A stretch of DNA of 64,000 bases from Scalesia atractyloides (Eukaryota; Streptophyta; Magnoliopsida; Asterales; Asteraceae), in NCBI GenBank assembly GCA_947069175.1, contig CAMTDV010000030.1, positions 96,372,411 to 96,436,410 on the forward strand, given 5' to 3'. Made by a program: the position numbers and the translations under genes. Under the pieces are notes generated by a model. It did not search any database, was not told the origin of the DNA, and was given only the letters and a program-made list of their open reading frames with translations. Shown here piece after piece: positions 34,618-45,613 of the stretch; positions within the stretch are counted from its first letter, which is position 1, and each line of letters opens with the position of its first letter.

Positions 34618-36796
34618 CTACAGCCTACAATGGTGATTGTCAACTCGGGTTCTGACACGGTTCCTGGTTATATCATTAAGAGTGGGGCAACCCGAAAGAG
34701 CCATCGTAAGCTCGAGTTCGTCTTTCAACATTTCAATCACTCTTCTAATTCCATACTCCCCCTTCGCTGCCAACCCGTACACAATCGGTCTCCCAACCTG
34801 CAATGTTATATGATATCATGAGTAGCATTATCATAAGAAATTTTGAGGTTTTATCTACCATTTGCAGGTGAATTACCATAACCGCGTCTGCACCGAGAGC
34901 TAAAGCTTTGAATACATCCGTTCCTCGCCTTATTCCTCCATCGAATAGAACAGGTACTCTTCCTTGAACTGCATCTACCACCTGCAAACATAAATTACAG
35001 AGAGTAAAATGCCATTTTCGTCCCTATGACGTTTGGCCAGTTTTGCGACTTTCGTCCGAAGGTTTGTTTTTCCACATCTGGATCCAAAAGGTTTGAAATC
35101 TTTGTCATTTTCATTCGGCTCGTTAGCTCCATCCATTTTTCTCCGTCAAGTCAGGGGCATTTCCGTCTTTTTTACTAACTTAAAGGGCAATTCGGTCTTT
35201 TTCACTTTATGTAAAAAGACCGAATACCATGAAAAGACCATATTGCCCTTTAAGTTAACAAAAAATACGGGAATACCCCTGACATAATGGAGAAAAATGG
35301 ATGGAGCTAACGAGCCAGATGAAGATAGCAAGATTTCAAACTTTTTGGATCCAGATGTGGAAAAACAAACCTTTGGACGAAAGCCGCAAAACTGGCCAAA
35401 CCTCATAGGGACAAAAATGGCATTTTACTCATTACAGTATATATGGGCCATATGGCTACTTTTGTGTTTTATCTCGGTAAGTGATGATAAGATTAAGCAC
35501 CTCTTCGAGAACAGAAATGGTGGCGGGAACATAATCTAGCTGGCGAGCTCCATGGTTAGAGACTATGATTCCTTCAACTCCTACTTCCATAGCTTTAATG
35601 GCTGCCCGATACATAGACAAGATTAGAGGTGACATGATAGGAGGATCGGGTAATGGGTCAAACGGGTCTTACCGTCCTCACAAGTGAGTACACCCTTGAT
35701 CATTATCGGCAACTTTGTAATGGACTTTAGCCAAGAAATGTCCTGCAAAACATACGAGATGTAACTACTTCTAGTGAACTAATACATTCGACATTATGGT
35801 TCCTTTCGTTCGAAATGTTTACGGTTTATACCTTCCAAGAAACCGAAGGATCAAAGTTCCTGGATGCAGCAGCTTCAAGATTTGAACCATTATTCTGAAA
35901 AAATACATATAATTAACTATTATAATCAATGCATAATAAGGAATTTAGAAAGAAAACCTCAACAAAATTATAGTAATTTCACTTGCATCATCAACTTCGG
36001 TTGAAATGAGACCTTCAAAATTCTTCAGCTGGGGCGCAATCATTCTACATAAAACGTTCAAGAGTCGCGTAATAAAGGAGATTAATTATTTATGTAGAAA
36101 AAGAACAAAATACTTTTACTTGTTTTTTATGTCGGCTTCCCTACGACCAAGTTTAGGAGTGTCAACCGTAAGAAGAATAGCTTTGAATCCATTTGTTTCA
36201 GCTCTTTTCACCATCAGAGCGGCTATTTCACGTCTCTTGTAGACCTAAGAACAAATGCAAAACAATATAATATTTCACACTGAATTAGCAGAGTACATGT
36301 GGGGCCCATGAGTTTTCTTTAACGGGTTCTCAAGGTCACCCAAAGAAAAGAAAAAAAATAACGGAGTCATGAAGATTGCATACGTATAATTGAAAGAATC
36401 GAACAGCATCGCAACTGGAAGCAACTTCCTCTATTGTGCATGTAGACATGAAAGATAACCCCTGAGAAGACAAAATAAAAATAATATAAAAAGTAGAGTA
36501 AGGTTATTGTACAAATGAGCTTAACATACTAAAAGTGAGAAGTGAATGAGGGATTTTTATTTTTATTTTTTTGAATTTTTTTTCCCATTGTATCAAGCAC
36601 GTATTTTACTCACAAAGTCTAAAAAATAAAAAAATTGTGTGTTTACACTAGTAGAGTAATTATGTAATCACTCTAGTGTAATTGCACATAATTACTCAAC
36701 AAGAGTAAATACACGAAAAGAAAAGCTTTTTTTTTATTTTTTACATTTTTCAACTGCACGTCATGCTTAAGTAGATGGGAAAAAAATCAAAAAAAA

Positions 36797-36830
<34 letters not shown>

Positions 36831-37401
36831 TAAATCTTCCTTCACTTCTCATGTTTAGTATGTTAAGACCCATAAAAGGGAATCTACTGATTTGCAGCGG
36901 TGGCATTTTAAATTACCATTATGACATTACATGCAGCCGCTGCTTTGGCTGTCAAGATCTCTCCTAAAATACACACAAAAAAAACAGTTGCTCAGACACA
37001 ATCACACTGTTACACGACACACAACACTTTCGTAAACATGAATACGATATAACTACCTTCAGGATGTGCCAATTTATGCATAGCAGTTGGAGCAATCATA
37101 ATTGGTGCTGAAGTTTTGTAACCCAATATGGTTGTTGACATATCTATTTTGCTCACATCCACAAGAATTCTTGGCTGGATACTGTCGATAAAACGCAGTT
37201 AAAAAAAAGAATGTATATGATAATAAAATCATAACTAAATATAGATATAATATTTTACATAATTCTTTGAAATGCATCAACATTTTCTCTGAGTGTGTGT
37301 TGATCCTCAGATCCTCCAGCATAATAGTCGTAATACATTTTCGGGAGGGCTTGTTTCGCCAATTCTTGATACTCCTTCACATTGACCGGTTCATCACCCA
37401 T
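34618..37401 (-). CDS. Peroxisomal (S)-2-hydroxy-acid oxidase (glycolate oxidase family), 11 coding exons
   Basis: FMN-dependent enzyme oxidising 2-hydroxy acids with O2 to 2-oxo acids and H2O2 in peroxisomes. Coding exons, in order: 37259-37401, 37057-37181, 36917-36963, 36384-36461, 36120-36244, 35987-36044, 35832-35894, 35673-35742, 35501-35601, 34877-34981, 34618-34797, giving 364 residues, the usual family length. Visible motifs: YYDYYAGGSEDQ near the N-terminus, the active-site block VSNHGARQLDYVPAT with the catalytic His, and FDGGIRRGTDVFKALALGA for flavin phosphate binding. The C-terminal CRL fits a PTS1 signal. The sequence around STEVDDNNGS and the end SGCPTLNDITRN look closer to the HAOX/GLO4-like group than to leaf photorespiratory GLO. 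The intron after 35987 has a GC donor (GCAAGT). A 5'UTR exon ending at 39076, spliced to 37414, is plausible. Confidence 0.9.
35001..35430. mobile_element. Long-foldback MITE in oxidase intron 9
   Basis: GAGTAAAATGCCATTTTCGT at the left pairs with ACAAAAATGGCATTTTACTC at the right. The arms (CCAGTTTTGCG, GGATCCAAAAGGTTTGAAAT) pair over about 170 bp. It is flanked by ATTACAG at 34994-35000 and 35431-35437. A second copy is in the SWA2-like gene at 47213-47618. Confidence 0.75.
36800..36828. repeat. (ATA)n microsatellite
   Basis: Run of ATA/AAT units in an intron of the oxidase gene. Confidence 0.85.
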
Positions 37402-37961
37402 TTTGACTTTTGTTCTGGTGTCAAGAATTAGGATTAGATATGTTTCTTTATCATACACGTAAAAATTTTAGTTTAATTTGACCCCGAGATGCATTGACCG
37501 GTTGATCACCTTCTTTTAGAGAAATAAGACAGGCCCAAATGTGTAACTAGTCATTCTACCATCAATCCCGCAAATTTCATAGATTACAGTAAAAGTAGAA
37601 GTAAACTAGGGGTGTTCATGGTCCAGTTCATCCGGTTTTAATGAAAATTCTGGGTTGAACCGCTAACTAAGGTTTCGAAAAACAGCAAACCAAACCATAT
37701 GTGTTGGTTCGGTCGGTTGGACCTGCCAAAACGGTTCAGTTTGGGTGGTTTGAACAGTTCGCTATTTTATTTTTTTTCCTTTTCAAAATCATTGCTTTGT
37801 GTTAAAATTCTGAATTCAATAAAAGATGGTTCATGAATATCGTACAGAGCATAACTGCATATTATAAAAAAGAACTAACAAATATAAACAGTTGGTTTGG
37901 TGATCCCCCGAACTTTTTGCTCAGTAGCGTTATATATGTAGTTTTTGTATAAATATTTTTG

Positions 37962-37982
37962 CCCCCCCCCCCCCCCCCCCCC
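37962..37982. repeat. Poly-C tract of 21 bases
   Basis: Unbroken run of C just left of a small hAT insertion. Exact length is likely unreliable in any assembly. Confidence 0.9.
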
Positions 37983-37994
37983 TCGCGGTCGGTA

Positions 37995-38161
37995 CAGTGG
38001 CGGATCCAAGAATTTTTTTCTGCCGGGTTCCTTTTGGCAAATTCTCAATAATTCTCACTAATTTTTCCAAATCATATAAGGTTTTCACTAATTATTTTGA
38101 TTTTTTTTCCAAACTGAGGGGGTTCCTGCGAACCCCCAAAACACCCCTGGATCCGCCCCTG
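37995..38161. mobile_element. hAT-type MITE, 167 bp
   Basis: Ends CAGTGGCGGATCCAAG and TGGATCCGCCCCTG, flanked by perfect GGTCGGTA at 37987-37994 and 38162-38169. It is inserted into an older repeat related to 38683-38824 (shared words CTCAGTAGCGTTATATATG and CAAGCTTCGTCACTG). Confidence 0.88.
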
Positions 38162-38394
38162 GGTCGGTAATCTCAAGCTTCGTCACTGTCGACCTGAAAC
38201 TGTTAAACCCTGTTTTTCGAACTGGACTATATAAACTTGTGAAGTTATATGGCTACATAATCAATGAAATTGTGGTGTCATAACCTATGCAGTTGATATT
38301 GGTGATATATTGGTCCCCTAGTAATATATTGGTGTCAAATATCGGTACCTATATTATCGGCAATATTGACCGATGTAACCAATGTATCACCGAT

Positions 38395-38610
38395 ATTTGA
38401 CCGATATATCACTGAATTATTAGTGTTAAATTGATATAAATTCTGCATTATATTAAAATTACTGATATATCCCTGAATTATTAGCATTAAATTGCTATAC
38501 ATATAAATTCTGCATGATATTAACATTACCGTTATCTCACTGAATTATTAGTGTTAAATTGCTATACATATAAATTCTGCATAATATTAAAATTACCGAT
38601 ATCTCTCTGA
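38395..38610 (+). repeat. Minisatellite, three units of about 65 bp
   Basis: Three copies containing CTGAATTATTAG, TTAAATTG and ATAAATTCTGCAT, followed by ATATTAA. It lies in the inferred 5'UTR intron. Confidence 0.75.
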
Positions 38611-38682
38611 GATAATCTATATCTCAAATTACCGCATTAACTGCACTAACAGACAATCATTTAAACTGCATACAATCATGGC

Positions 38683-38824
38683 CAGGGGCGCAGCATTTAA
38701 GGGGCCGGAGGGGCGCCCGACCCCCCAAACTTTTCGCTCAGTAGTGTTATATATGTAGTTTTCGTATAGAAATTTTTGGGTATATACGTTTTCGACCAGT
38801 CAAAAACGTCAAGCTTCGCCACTG
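38683..38824. mobile_element. hAT-type MITE, 142 bp
   Basis: Starts CAGGGGCGCAG, ends CGCCACTG, flanked by perfect 8-bp ATCATGGC (38675-38682 and 38825-38832). The internal word CTCAGTAGTGTTATATATG links it to the interrupted copy around 37890-38190. Confidence 0.85.
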
Positions 38825-39865
38825 ATCATGGCATTCATGTGTCCCATAAACAGATGAAAGCATATAAGTGCACTAAAAACAAGCTAAAAGATGGAACAAT
38901 CACAACTTCCTACTAAGTATTTATGATTATTTTAGCAGTGGACATGCAGCACAATCAAGAACTGATGTTGCAACTTTCAAGTCAAAAACCCTAAAATAGA
39001 GACAAACTAACAGCAAAAAACATGATGGGTTTTTAACATATGTAGTTGTTTAATGAATCAAGAAGACAAACATACCTCTTAATTGGTAATGATCCGGTGA
39101 AGGCCTTGGTGTGGGAGAGTTTGTTTTAGGAAATGAGCCACCTTACATAGGAGAATCAGTCAATCAGACAAATGTGTCAACGTTTGAAGATAAATGATGT
39201 TTTGTTGGGTCATTGTCACCAATTTTGTTTTGTTCAGTGTTATAATTATACATACATGTGATTGCACTTTGTAATATAATTGAATTGAATGTTTAGGTGC
39301 ACACAATTATATATTACACAGATGTATTACAACAAAAAAAACATTAATAACAAGTAACTACCTAGTATATTATATCATATCATATCAAATAACATTACAT
39401 TATTACAGAAAATTACAAATTAATATTATATTTATAATTTACAAATCTATTAATACAAATTATAAATCTCAAAAAACTTTTTTGTAGACAACATTGGATA
39501 TTATACTTGGAAGATTAGTATCTTTATTAACAATTGATAGTTTAAGTTCATCTTTGCTTTTGACTCCGGAAAAAATCACGTACATACCATATGAAAACAC
39601 CAGTTATTTTTAGAACAAACCAACTCTGGATTGCGATTGTCCATGAATTTTATCTATTGTCATCGCGAAATTATATACATCGAGAGAAAATTGTCTTCTT
39701 TGATCTTGTGTGATATACTGGTGTTGATATATGATATATTATGAAATGAAATGGTATATGTATTTACTGAATTTTATAATTGATTTTTCTTAAGTTAGAC
39801 GGGTTTTTTTTTCATATTATATAAACATATTATTACTTAAATTAATTTATAAACTTGTTATTTTT

Positions 39866-39985
39866 TTTAACAGCTAATTTCTTTAACCACCGGTCGTTTG
39901 TGGGACTTGAACGCAAGATCTTCCCCTTCCCAACCTAGTCGTTTTAAAGGCTTTTGTCTTTGTCAATGGACCACCACATCATTGG
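39866..39985 (-). mobile_element. SINE-like tRNA-derived remnant
   Basis: On the minus strand GTGGTCCATTGACAAAG resembles an A box and GCGTTCAAGTCCC a B box about 50 nt apart. No tail or target duplication was identified. Confidence 0.45.
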
Positions 39986-40647
39986 TTTTAAACTTGTTAT
40001 TAAAGGAGGACTATATCAAGAGTATATATATATATAATTAAAATTATAGACAGTAACGAAAAACTTGGAGATAATTTAAGTATGAATTTAAATTTGCAAT
40101 TATATCGGTTACCATAAAATGCGATACTAAATATATGAATTACCAAAAAAATCAGTATTCATAATTATGAATCGAGAAAGAACTATTTCTACATTTATTA
40201 AGATATGCATTGTTAAGAATATATATAAAAATCAAATATAAGTGATCGTTATGCATTAATTATTAAGAATATATATGAAAATAAATTATAAGTAAAATTT
40301 TTAAGAAAAAGGACAAAATGTCTTGTTGCATTAATTCTAATTAATTTTAATTCTTTATTAGAAGTAAGATATTTTTTAGTAAACTATATGATCCCAAACT
40401 ATATTGCACTTTTGGTGTTCATGTTGTAATTATATTTCCATCACTTATCGGTAAAACCTTAGAAACATCAAGGTTTAGAGGTCAGGTCATGAGTTCAAAC
40501 AAGCTTAAAGAAATTAATTGTTTTAAAAAGGTATAATTATAATTTCATATATTACATGGTCAACCCGAATTATGTTACACATTTTGTTCTTTCTTTCACA
40601 AATTTAAATGAAGAAAAGAATCAAGTGTGTTATTTCAAACTAAACAT

Positions 40648-40827
40648 CAGGGTGGAGATAGTGTACAAGCAAGGTAGCCCGTACTACCTCTCAACTACAT
40701 CTCCGTAGTATAAAAAAAGCCTTCAATTTCGTTTACTAGTGTAGAATTTTTTATTTTTTTATACAAATGATACCCCTTATCCATTTTTTTTGAGATACCC
40801 TAGAAATTTTTTCTACATCCGTCACTG
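40648..40827. mobile_element. hAT-type MITE, 180 bp
   Basis: Ends CAGGGTGGAG and CATCCGTCACTG, flanked by perfect CTAAACAT (40640-40647 and 40828-40835). Confidence 0.83.
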
Positions 40828-41145
40828 CTAAACATTGATTGAACTGTCAACCGAGAGCATGTTGTTATGATACTAAACAAACAAACCTATAATAGTCTTG
40901 ACACATATGACTTGATAACTTACTCTATATTTTACAATGTTTTTTTATTTTAATTTAAGATGATACAAATAACGTCAATGGAAGTTTAGTCGTTACTGAG
41001 GTAACAAGTTAATTGGTTAGTTTTATGATTTTGACCAAGTATTATGCTACTAGTCCCCAATCTTTTCGGTGGTTTTCGCATTCATTTTGATCCACCTTCA
41101 GTAATTTTGTTAAGAAAATTACTTTTGGTTATAATCGGTGACGAA

Positions 41146-41312
41146 CAATGGCGGATCTAGAAAAACGTCAACATACAACGTTTTAAAAGTTTTTTTTTCT
41201 ATAGGGGCAGCGAAATGGAGAAAACGTCATTTTTTTCCCAAAATTCACACTACTGTCGGAGTGTCAAGGGGTAACGGGTGCTACCCCTACTCTCAAGCTA
41301 CATCCGCCCCTG
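41146..41312. mobile_element. hAT-type MITE, 167 bp
   Basis: Ends CAATGGCGGATC and ACATCCGCCCCTG, flanked by perfect GTGACGAA (41138-41145 and 41313-41320). Confidence 0.85.
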
Positions 41313-41730
41313 GTGACGAAGCTTTATTGGAGTCGGGGGTGTCCTTGTCCTTACTGATTTTTCGCTTGTCGTGTTAATTTTATCAAAAATTTCAAAATAC
41401 TTCTTTTTAGGTAAAATATTGGATTTTTAAGAATCATTTCCAACCAATTTGGATTTTGAGAGTGTAATCCGGATAAAAGTTCTCGTCTTCCCGATTTGAA
41501 TTTATAATATTAACCAAAGTCGATAAAATCTCAAGATGAAAGCGTGTCAACGTGAGTAAAAAAGTAATACATCTTAGTTACTTTTTGTACTGTTTTTCCT
41601 TTTTATAGAACGGAGGACAAACTACCTTGTCTTATCCGATAAACATAAACTAAGAAAAAACTTAAAATATCTTTTTATTATTTATTTATTATCAACTCAG
41701 TAATAAAATTTTGAGGTAAATGATACGTGA

Positions 41731-42056
41731 TGGTTTAAGCCCATTTTGCTAGTTTAGTTCAAAGGTTTTATTTTTCGTTTCTAAGTTTAAAAAGGTTTCA
41801 TCGTTACCATTTCCGTCCACTAAGTTAACTTCATCCGTTTTTTTCTGTTCACGAGAAGGACAATTTGGTCATTTTATATGGGATTCTGTTAACTAAAAGT
41901 GTAATTCGACCATATAAAATGATCGAATTGCTCTTCTCGTTAACAGAGAAAATGAATGAAGTTAACCCAATTGACTAAAATGATAACGATGAAACTTTTT
42001 TTGACCTACAAACAAAAAATAAACCTTTGAGCTAGACTAGCAAAATGAACCAAACT
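41731..42056. mobile_element. Long-foldback MITE upstream of the heat shock gene
   Basis: CCATTTTGCTAGTTTAGTTC at the left is the inverse of the right end (GAGCTAGACTAGCAAAATG). Pairing continues inward through AAAGGTTT and GATGAAACTTT to near the centre. It ends about 90 bp before the heat shock element. Confidence 0.72.
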
Positions 42057-42147
42057 ACTAAAACTTTTGGTTTTTCTAGCAACTCGTTACTATTGGATAC
42101 GTGGAAAAACGAAGTTTAGAAAGAGTGACACGCCGACAACTTACCTG

Positions 42148-42165
42148 AAACTTCTAGATATTTCC
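42148..42165 (+). promoter_or_regulatory. Heat shock element
   Basis: GAAACTTCTAGATATTTC: alternating GAA-nn-TTC-nn-GA(T)-nn-TTC, four units with one mismatch. It lies 141 bp before the start codon of a small heat shock protein gene, so control by heat shock factors is likely. Confidence 0.7.
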
Positions 42166-42305
42166 CATAACAACATGAACCTTCTTCACCTCCATTAAAA
42201 TCTCACTCCCTCTCCATTCATCATCAATCAATAAACAAATCATCTACTCGATCATTCATCTACACTTCAAATCTTCAATCCACCGAATTTCAAACAACAA
42301 AAACC

Positions 42306-43973
42306 ATGAGCAGAATTGCAATTACTTCCGCCGGAGACGTCGATTTCGGTGGTTTAGTGAGCCACTTGCTCGACGTTCCTGACACAATCGGAAAGCTGAT
42401 CAATCATTCCCGATCTCACCATGAATCCCGCAACAGCGAATCGAAAGGCAACATTCCGACAGATATTCTTGACACACCTAAGGAACTGATTTTCTACATG
42501 GATGTTCCCGGTTTATCCAAATCCGACATTCAGGTAACCCATTAATTAAATATTAAAGTGCTACTAGTTTCGTGGTATTTTTTTAACGGTAAATTTAGAT
42601 CACTGATGCTCATTAGGCATAATCTCTATACACTAATTCAGGAGAAAATCCAATAAATATGGAAAACCCCTTTTGTGATAATCGAAATCGAACTCATGAA
42701 CCTATCGATCCCAGAGCTTTATCTCATTCTCAAGATGCCACAAGGCTACAAAGCCATGGGCAATCTCATGGTATCAACAAGTGTAGTAAAGTGTTCTGTT
42801 ATTTAGTGGACAATGTATACGAACCCGGTTTTTTATCAAACCGGTTCAGGTTGTATTGTAAGCCAAATTGGTTTGAAGAGAAACTCATTCAGGTCATAAA
42901 CCGGTTTGGGTGAAAAATATTTGAATCATATTCAAATCGGTTTTGGATCGGTCTAAATTGGTTTAGGTCATAAACTGGAATCTAAAACTATATAATTTTT
43001 TGGGTTGGGTTGATAAGAGGGGAAATCGGTTAACCCTATGATTCCATAAAATATAAATTCATCTAAAAAGGATAATCCAATCTCAATTAGAATTTATGTG
43101 CTGATCATGATTTTTTTTATCTAAAAAGAACTATTTTCTTGTACAATATGAAGCATTTCAATAGCATTTTTTGTTACTAGTAAATAATATTACAATGGAC
43201 GAGTTGGATAACAAGAATCTTAATTAAGATTTATGTAATTGATCCTGGTTTTTTATTTAAGCTACTTTATTATCGTATTTTATTAAAATTAAAAAAAATC
43301 AAATTTTAAGATAATGCAAACTGGGTTTTAACGATTTGAACCGGTAGAACCGAATTACTGCTGGTACATAACGCATACTCTATCCGGTATCCGGGTTAAC
43401 CGGTATAACCGAGTAGTTCATGCCGGTATTTAGAACATTGTTACCGAGTGGATTGGGTAGGTGTGTCGTTTTACCATTCTATTATATTAATTAATTAATT
43501 AATAATAATAATAAATGATAAATAATGAAAAACTGATTAACTCAATCAAATGAAATTTGCAACCTGATAATAATGATAATAATGACGAGGACAACGAAGA
43601 CGACAAAAGTAATAGTAATAGAAATAGAAAAACTGATTAGCTAAATCAAATGAAATTCTGCAACCCAAAAATGAATTTCAGGAAATAAAAATTGAATCTG
43701 TTGTGATTGTTGTAGGTGACAGTGGAGGAAGGGAACTTGCTGGTGGTGAGAAGCAGTGGGAAGAGGAAGCGATCGGAGAATGAAGAGGAGGAAGGTTTCA
43801 AGTATCTGAGACTCGAGAGGACGACTCATAAGTTGATCAGGAAGTTCCGGTTGCCGGAGAACTGTAACACATCGGCTATCACCGCTAAGTGCGAAAACGG
43901 AGTGTTGACGGTGGTGGTGGAGAAGCTGCCTCCGGCGCCTAAATCCAAAACGGTTGAAGTTGCAATTTCGTGA
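42306..43973 (+). CDS. Class III small heat shock protein (HSP17.4-CIII type), 2 exons
   Basis: ATP-independent holdase chaperone of the HSP20 family; class III members are mainly nuclear/cytosolic. Exons 42306-42533 and 43716-43973 give 161 residues. The N-terminal arm contains LLDVPDTIGKLI. The alpha-crystallin domain runs from about residue 48 (IPTDILDTPKELIFYMDVPG) to about 150 with the GVLTVVVEKLPP block, followed by the short C-terminal tail SKTVEVAIS. A basic KRKRSE stretch near residue 92 could serve nuclear import, as in the Arabidopsis class III protein. One intron after SDIQ at a phase 0 junction fits this class; class I genes usually lack introns. No TATA box is obvious. The ATG is the first in the frame. 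No damage is seen. Confidence 0.92.
42640..42790 (-). mobile_element. SINE-like remnant in the heat shock gene intron
   Basis: Minus strand: GTAGCCTTGTGGCATC as A box and GAGTTCGATTTCG as B box. The rest of the 1.18-kb intron (42534-43715) holds AT-rich sequence, CCGGTT-type words near 43330-43440 and short TAAT/AAT microsatellites at 43487-43515. Confidence 0.5.
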
Positions 43974-44119
43974 TTGTATTAGCTCTTAGGGTGTTGTTAC
44001 CTTGTAATGTAGTTTGCTGCTGTTGTTATGTATTTGTCATGACTGTAAAATGGTCATATTTTGTGGTAAATGTTACCTGTTGGTAGTTTGTAGTTTGTAG
44101 TTTCGTATCATCTACTACT

Positions 44120-44350
44120 TTTTACAAATAGCAAAGTTAAGGTAGGGTGTGAAAAGGGTAAGATGTAGACAGTCTTATCTCTACTCCATAGGAATAGAGA
44201 GGCTGCTTTCAGTGAGACTCCCGGCTCGATGGTAGTTTTGCATCAAGCCTTAGACATAAGGCACATGACACTCAGGAATTGCGACAAAAGTCGATTAGTG
44301 CATGTACTTTTGTCTTTCGGCTATCAACGCCACCGATGAGTAACTGTCCA
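44120..44350 (+). repeat. Dispersed plant repeat remnant
   Basis: Contains GTAAGATGTAGACAGTCTTA and GAATAGAGAGGCTGCTTTC, words I associate with a widely dispersed plant repeat. No coding potential. It lies about 150 bp beyond the heat shock gene stop. Confidence 0.4.
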
Positions 44351-44973
44351 TCTCTTTTTAACGTTATTTTCACGAAATTAGTAAAATAACGTTAAAATTG
44401 GTGCACTTTACTTTTAGACTAAAAATCGTTAATTGTTATGTCTCAGCCATAGATGTAGATCGTGTTCTGTAGTTTTGTTGTTCTAGTCCATACTTTTTGG
44501 AAGAACTCGAAAATCAAAAGTGCAAATACGGAAATGATAGTACGACGTTGGTACTATAATATGTGGTTCTTATAATATATGGTTTTGTGTTGAAAGATTC
44601 CTTGCAAGTAATTCACTAAATAGTGAGTTTAACAAAAATATTCAAGAATTCACACATTAAAAACCCACTGGGTCAAAGAAGCTAAAAAAATATAAACAAA
44701 AAGTTATTTTGAAGCAAAAATTTAGGGTTTTTATATGGTACTTCATCACATTCTCAATGGTGATTAAATTTAGGGATGCATCTCATTTCTTGTGTTTGGG
44801 GATTTACTATTTATACCCCATAATTTTATGAGTGTTTGTTTATGATATAAAGCGATAACGAACGGGATGTAGTGTTTAAAAAAAAGAATTAGATATTAAT
44901 ATGGTTTTTAATTAAATTACAGAGATGAGTCATGACTCATGAGGTTATGAATATGCAAGTGTATACAAGTCTA

Positions 44974-45370
44974 GGGTGGGGTTCGGCTACAAAGTCTATT
45001 TTTCCTACAAAGTCATAAAACACTATAATTTTAGTCATAAAATACACTGAAAATCCATGAATAACAAAGTGAAACTAAAACACAATATTCAAACCTTAAC
45101 AATCCATAAAAACTTCAAAGAAACCACCATCGTAGAACTATGAATATAAAACACAACATGATATCAACAAAAAACACACCAATGTTAGCCATTCGATAAT
45201 CAAAGTCTTATCATTCAAAACACAACACAAAACCCACAAATATTTATATGACGTTTTAGTAATATTCACTTTGTTATTTATGGGTTTTGAGTGTGTTTTA
45301 TAGTTAACATTATGGTATTTTATGATTTTTTACACTTTGTAAAAAATTAGAATTTGTAGCCAACTCCTAC
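44974..45370. mobile_element. Foldback MITE between heat shock and SWA2 genes
   Basis: Left end GGTTCGGCTACAAAGTCTAT is inverse to the right end (AGAATTTGTAGCCAACTCC). Inner CATAAAAtAC words also pair. Flanks ATACAAGTCTA and TTACAAGTGTA match at 9 of 11 positions, suggesting a 9-11 bp duplication. Confidence 0.65.
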
Positions 45371-45613
45371 TTACAAGTGTAATATAAAAAGATGTGGTAT
45401 ATTAGAGAGAGCCATGGGAGATGTAGAAAACATTAGGTGGAACTTGGCATCAAAGAAACAATAATGTAAAAATCAAACATTTCAAGTGATTTTTTTTTTG
45501 TTTATCCAACGTAATAACTGCCTTTTCCAACTTTTTTGAAATCTAGTAAGACGATCAGATAATCCGTTAAACAACAACAAAAAAAAATAAACAAAATACT
45601 CAACCCAAAAAGC

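Larger units (their letters stand above)
37415..39145 (-). other. Probable 5'UTR intron and leader exon of the oxidase gene
   Basis: On the minus strand ATTAAGAG|GTATG at 39076/39075 is a good donor and CACCAG|AACAAAAG at 37415/37414 a good acceptor, 13 nt before the ATG at 37401. The roughly 1.66-kb interval between them is full of MITEs and a minisatellite. This is inferred; only transcript data could prove it. The space beyond 39145 up to 42147 separates this gene from the divergently oriented heat shock gene and contains only repeats. Confidence 0.4.

Noticed and set aside
35983..35986. GT donor (GTGAAA) for oxidase exon 6
   Set aside because: It leaves one extra base set that makes the next exon read AAA TAA. 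The GC donor four bases upstream keeps the frame and family length.
42659..42913. 84-codon ORF in the intron of the heat shock gene
   Set aside because: Covers a SINE-like remnant and intron sequence. The exon-exon join of the sHSP is clear without it.
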